A DNA stretch of 27,927 bases from Bipalium vagum (Eukaryota; Platyhelminthes; Tricladida; Geoplanidae). The translations under genes and the position numbers were made by a program. Position 1 is the first letter of the stretch. Each line of letters opens with the position of its first letter. The stretch spans positions 1-27,927 of the forward strand of contig JBBMKC010071922.1 of assembly GCA_037834085.1 (NCBI GenBank). The letters run 5' to 3'. Below are positions 25,578 through 27,927 of the stretch, piece after piece. The notes below the pieces were generated by a model that had not been told where the DNA came from, searched no databases, and saw nothing but the letters and a program-made list of their open reading frames with translations.

Positions 25578-26240
25578 TACTAAACTTATACTTCTTTTTT
25601 CAAGAAATTTTTAATTTTCTCCATATTTTCATTTTTCCTTTCACTTACGTTTTCTAAACTGCTTCCTCGGGTACACTAGCTAATTTTTGCCTCGAATTTC
25701 GACTGCTACTAAAACGTCTTGTATCTTGCACTTCCACTTATGGGGTTCTGTTCTTAAACTGTCTTTGTAAGTCTACCTCTGGACTTTTTTGACGAACACT
25801 TTCAGTTTGACTATGTCCAACTATGTTTTGAAGTGTTGTATTAAGAATAAAATTTATATTATCTCAGTCAAATCAGTTTTCATAGTTTCGCTTGAGATAG
25901 CTTCTGATTTTTTTCTATTTTTCATCAGTATTGTGATAGTCTTTCGTGTCTCTTGAATCCAAACTTTATATTAGCTTTTCCTGAGCTACCAAAATTTAAT
26001 ATTCAACTGTTCGTGATTGCCTTCTAAATAGATAGTTCATCTTGATTTACCAATATGGTTAAGAGAATATTTATTAATGATGCCCAAAATATGTTTTCCC
26101 TTTAGTTCGTCTTAGGTGTCCAAAAGCTGCTCTATTTTTCTTTTTAATAGTCTTCAATTGTTCTGATAATTTATTGAACCTCCTCATATACACTATCTTT
26201 CATGGAATATATCCATCTGCTCAATCATTTGCTAATATAT
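25578..26240 (-). other. Unassigned, possibly decayed coding sequence
   Basis: On the minus strand, a 30-codon open stretch (NTTLQNIVGHSQTESVRQKS... to KNRTP) and, 25 codons further, VEVQDTRRFSSSRNSRQKLA look protein-like: polar, rich in Ser, Gln, Arg and Glu. Stops separate them, and no family is recognised. Could be a relic exon or chance. Confidence 0.25.
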
Positions 26241-26900
26241 CAGTTTGGCTAATAAGTTTTAAGACTTTTTAACACAAATGTTTATTGAGAAAATCATTAC
26301 ACAAAAAATAAATTTAATCCAAAAAGTACTTACCTTAATTCTCTATCACATCTTGCCAACTTTGAGTACTATTCTTCCTGAAAGTCGGCAGCTGTGATTC
26401 GAAAAAGTTTTCAAGGTACTTTTTGATTTTATGTTCATCATGGAATTGTTTGTTACCAATAGATCGTTGTAATGCTGCTAATATGTAATAATAAGAACGG
26501 ACTCGATCGGGACAATAAGCTGGATGAATCATATTATTCCGGATCATTTGTTTCAATTTCTGTGAGGTCATGTTTAAACGATGCGCTGGTGTATTACCAT
26601 GCTGATAAATAATTTTTTTCATGTAATGTGTATTTAATTTTTAAAGCCGCTTTCAATTTGTCAATTTGCTTACAATAAACATCAGTATTAACCGTTATAT
26701 TTTTTGGATGAACATCTTACAAAATCATACCACAAATATCCCACCATTGTGAATCGATTCTTATTGAATTGATATACTATAAATAAAGTACCAAGGTATC
26801 CTATAAAATAATTTTTAATATGTTGTTGGTTTCCCATCCTTGATTGATATTAGTATTGTATTAAATCTTTGTCTGGAAAGTATGTTTGGATCTTCAAATA
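26241..26900 (-). mobile_element. Mariner (DD34D) fossil, C-terminal half with one terminus
   Basis: Minus strand. WWDICGMIL and NITVNTDVYCKQIDKLKAAL precede, after a frameshift, an open stretch ending at 26335: KKIIYQHGNTPAHRLNM (second Asp changed to Gly in QHDNxxxH), HPAYCPDRVRSYYYILAALQ (third Asp region, Asp replaced), IGNKQFHDEHKIKKYLENFF. The 3' terminus CAGTTTGGCTAATAAGTTTT starts at 26241 and resembles irritans-type ends. The 5' terminus and HTH half were not found; the 26900 limit is approximate. Confidence 0.72.
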
Positions 26901-27927
26901 TGACTTTATATTTTAGGTTTATCTTAGAAACTAATAAGATAAATTTTGTTTGAAATTACAGTGACTGGGTTCTTTGTTTTTATGAATAATTTCACTTTCC
27001 TTTGATAAGTATCCATGAAATTTTTTCGTCGATAATACAATAATAAAAATTTTTTTTTCGAGGAAAATCTGCAACAGACACAATCTTCCTCATGTTTCTT
27101 CTTTAATCATCATCGGGTTTTGTTATTGAATACCAGCTGCTTTTCGGTTCATTCTGCTGGGATCTCGCAACCAATATTCGTTGCCTGGTCATCTAATGCA
27201 ACAAGGTTCTTATACTATTTAAATCAGGTGAAATTACATTGGTGATTAAAAATAACGTATCTTCGAATGAAAAATAGTATTTATTTCACCGATTTGCATA
27301 GTAATTCTAATTTGTGAACTCAGTTACTTAAGATTTCTGTTGATTATGTAACCATCCACAATAAATTGTCTTTCAATTTGTAAGTGCGGCCACGGGTTAC
27401 GTGTGAAGGTGCCACCCTAGGCCATTCGAGATTATGTTTTCTAGCTAATCATATAAACATACAGGTATGCAAGCAGTATACAAAACCAATAATTTGCCTA
27501 ACATAGAATGCCTTTATAGCGTATTTTTGATTTAAAAGTTATACAAAAAATGATAAGAGAATACATAATAATTAATTGTTATTTTAAATTAAATGACGTG
27601 ATTCTGACGTTTATATAAAAATTATATTTCCATTGGGCTTCAAAATTAATTAGAGAATGATCAAAGATTGAAAAATTTGGAATGTGAAGTAATTAGAAAA
27701 CTTACTTCATGCTGTTTACTGTTAGCTGAATTCTATTCATACGGGAAAAATGTGACATATGATACATGATATCTATCATTAGTTTACTGTTATTAATCTG
27801 TTGATATTCTAATTCTGCGACCAACGATTTATAAACAAAGCTATTTAATAATGTTCAATATTTAGGGTATCAAATTTAACCTGACTCCAAAATCTTAGGT
27901 GGTGCAAATCAAAACAATCAGTAAAGC
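26901..27927. other. Region without an identified gene
   Basis: Contains two less AT-rich patches, 27060-27220 and 27360-27460. In the second, the minus strand reads ARKHNLEWPRVAPSHVTRGR followed by TYKLKDNLLW, which looks like real coding sequence but stops soon after. In the first, minus-strand NLVALDDQATNIGCEIPAE is interrupted by stops. Neither is assigned. Confidence 0.3.

Noticed and set aside
1-27927. CRISPR array, operon, phage or new multi-gene system
   Set aside because: No regularly spaced repeats, no clustered intronless genes and no cooperating gene set. The content is ordinary animal genes plus DNA transposon remains.

Overview
This window looks like nuclear DNA of an invertebrate animal. 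It is very AT-rich, its genes are split by many introns (GT...AG), two animal gene families are recognisable, and much of the remaining sequence consists of decayed DNA transposons of the IS630-Tc1-mariner superfamily. From recollection of how common such transposases are in arthropods, caligid copepods especially, I would guess an arthropod, possibly a parasitic copepod. That is inference, and the sequence alone does not settle it.

Layout. Positions 748-1085 hold the last two coding exons of a LUC7-like splicing factor (U1 snRNP associated; second zinc finger and RS tail), with its upstream part outside the window. Positions 1825-2067 hold an unexplained 80-residue membrane-type reading frame with a GPCR-like FxxxWxP motif. 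Positions 3745-21817 hold a complete TRPV-type cation channel gene of the Nanchung/Inactive/OSM-9 kind. I assembled it by hand from 15 coding exons whose splice phases all agree and which give 792 residues: an N-terminal GGG motif, about five ankyrin repeats, six membrane segments, a TLGEF pore and a post-S6 WAK motif. The channel core (exons 1-13) is secure. The C-terminus is less sure, with two alternative ends visible.

The introns of the channel gene and the region after it are filled with transposon fossils. They include mariners (DD34D) of several subfamilies, one DD41D element, one Tc1-like element, one DD37E element and one DD37D element. Downstream lie a near-intact 1284-bp mariner with perfect TIR ends (24030-25313), a 211-bp MITE with 24-bp perfect terminal inverted repeats (25367-25577), and another mariner remnant (26241-26900). 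The last 1 kb holds no gene I can name.

I see no operon, CRISPR array, RNA gene or coherent new multi-gene system. The most interesting points are the channel's alternative C-terminal exons lying against a transposon, the variety of transposon families inside a single gene, and a few unassigned protein-like stretches.
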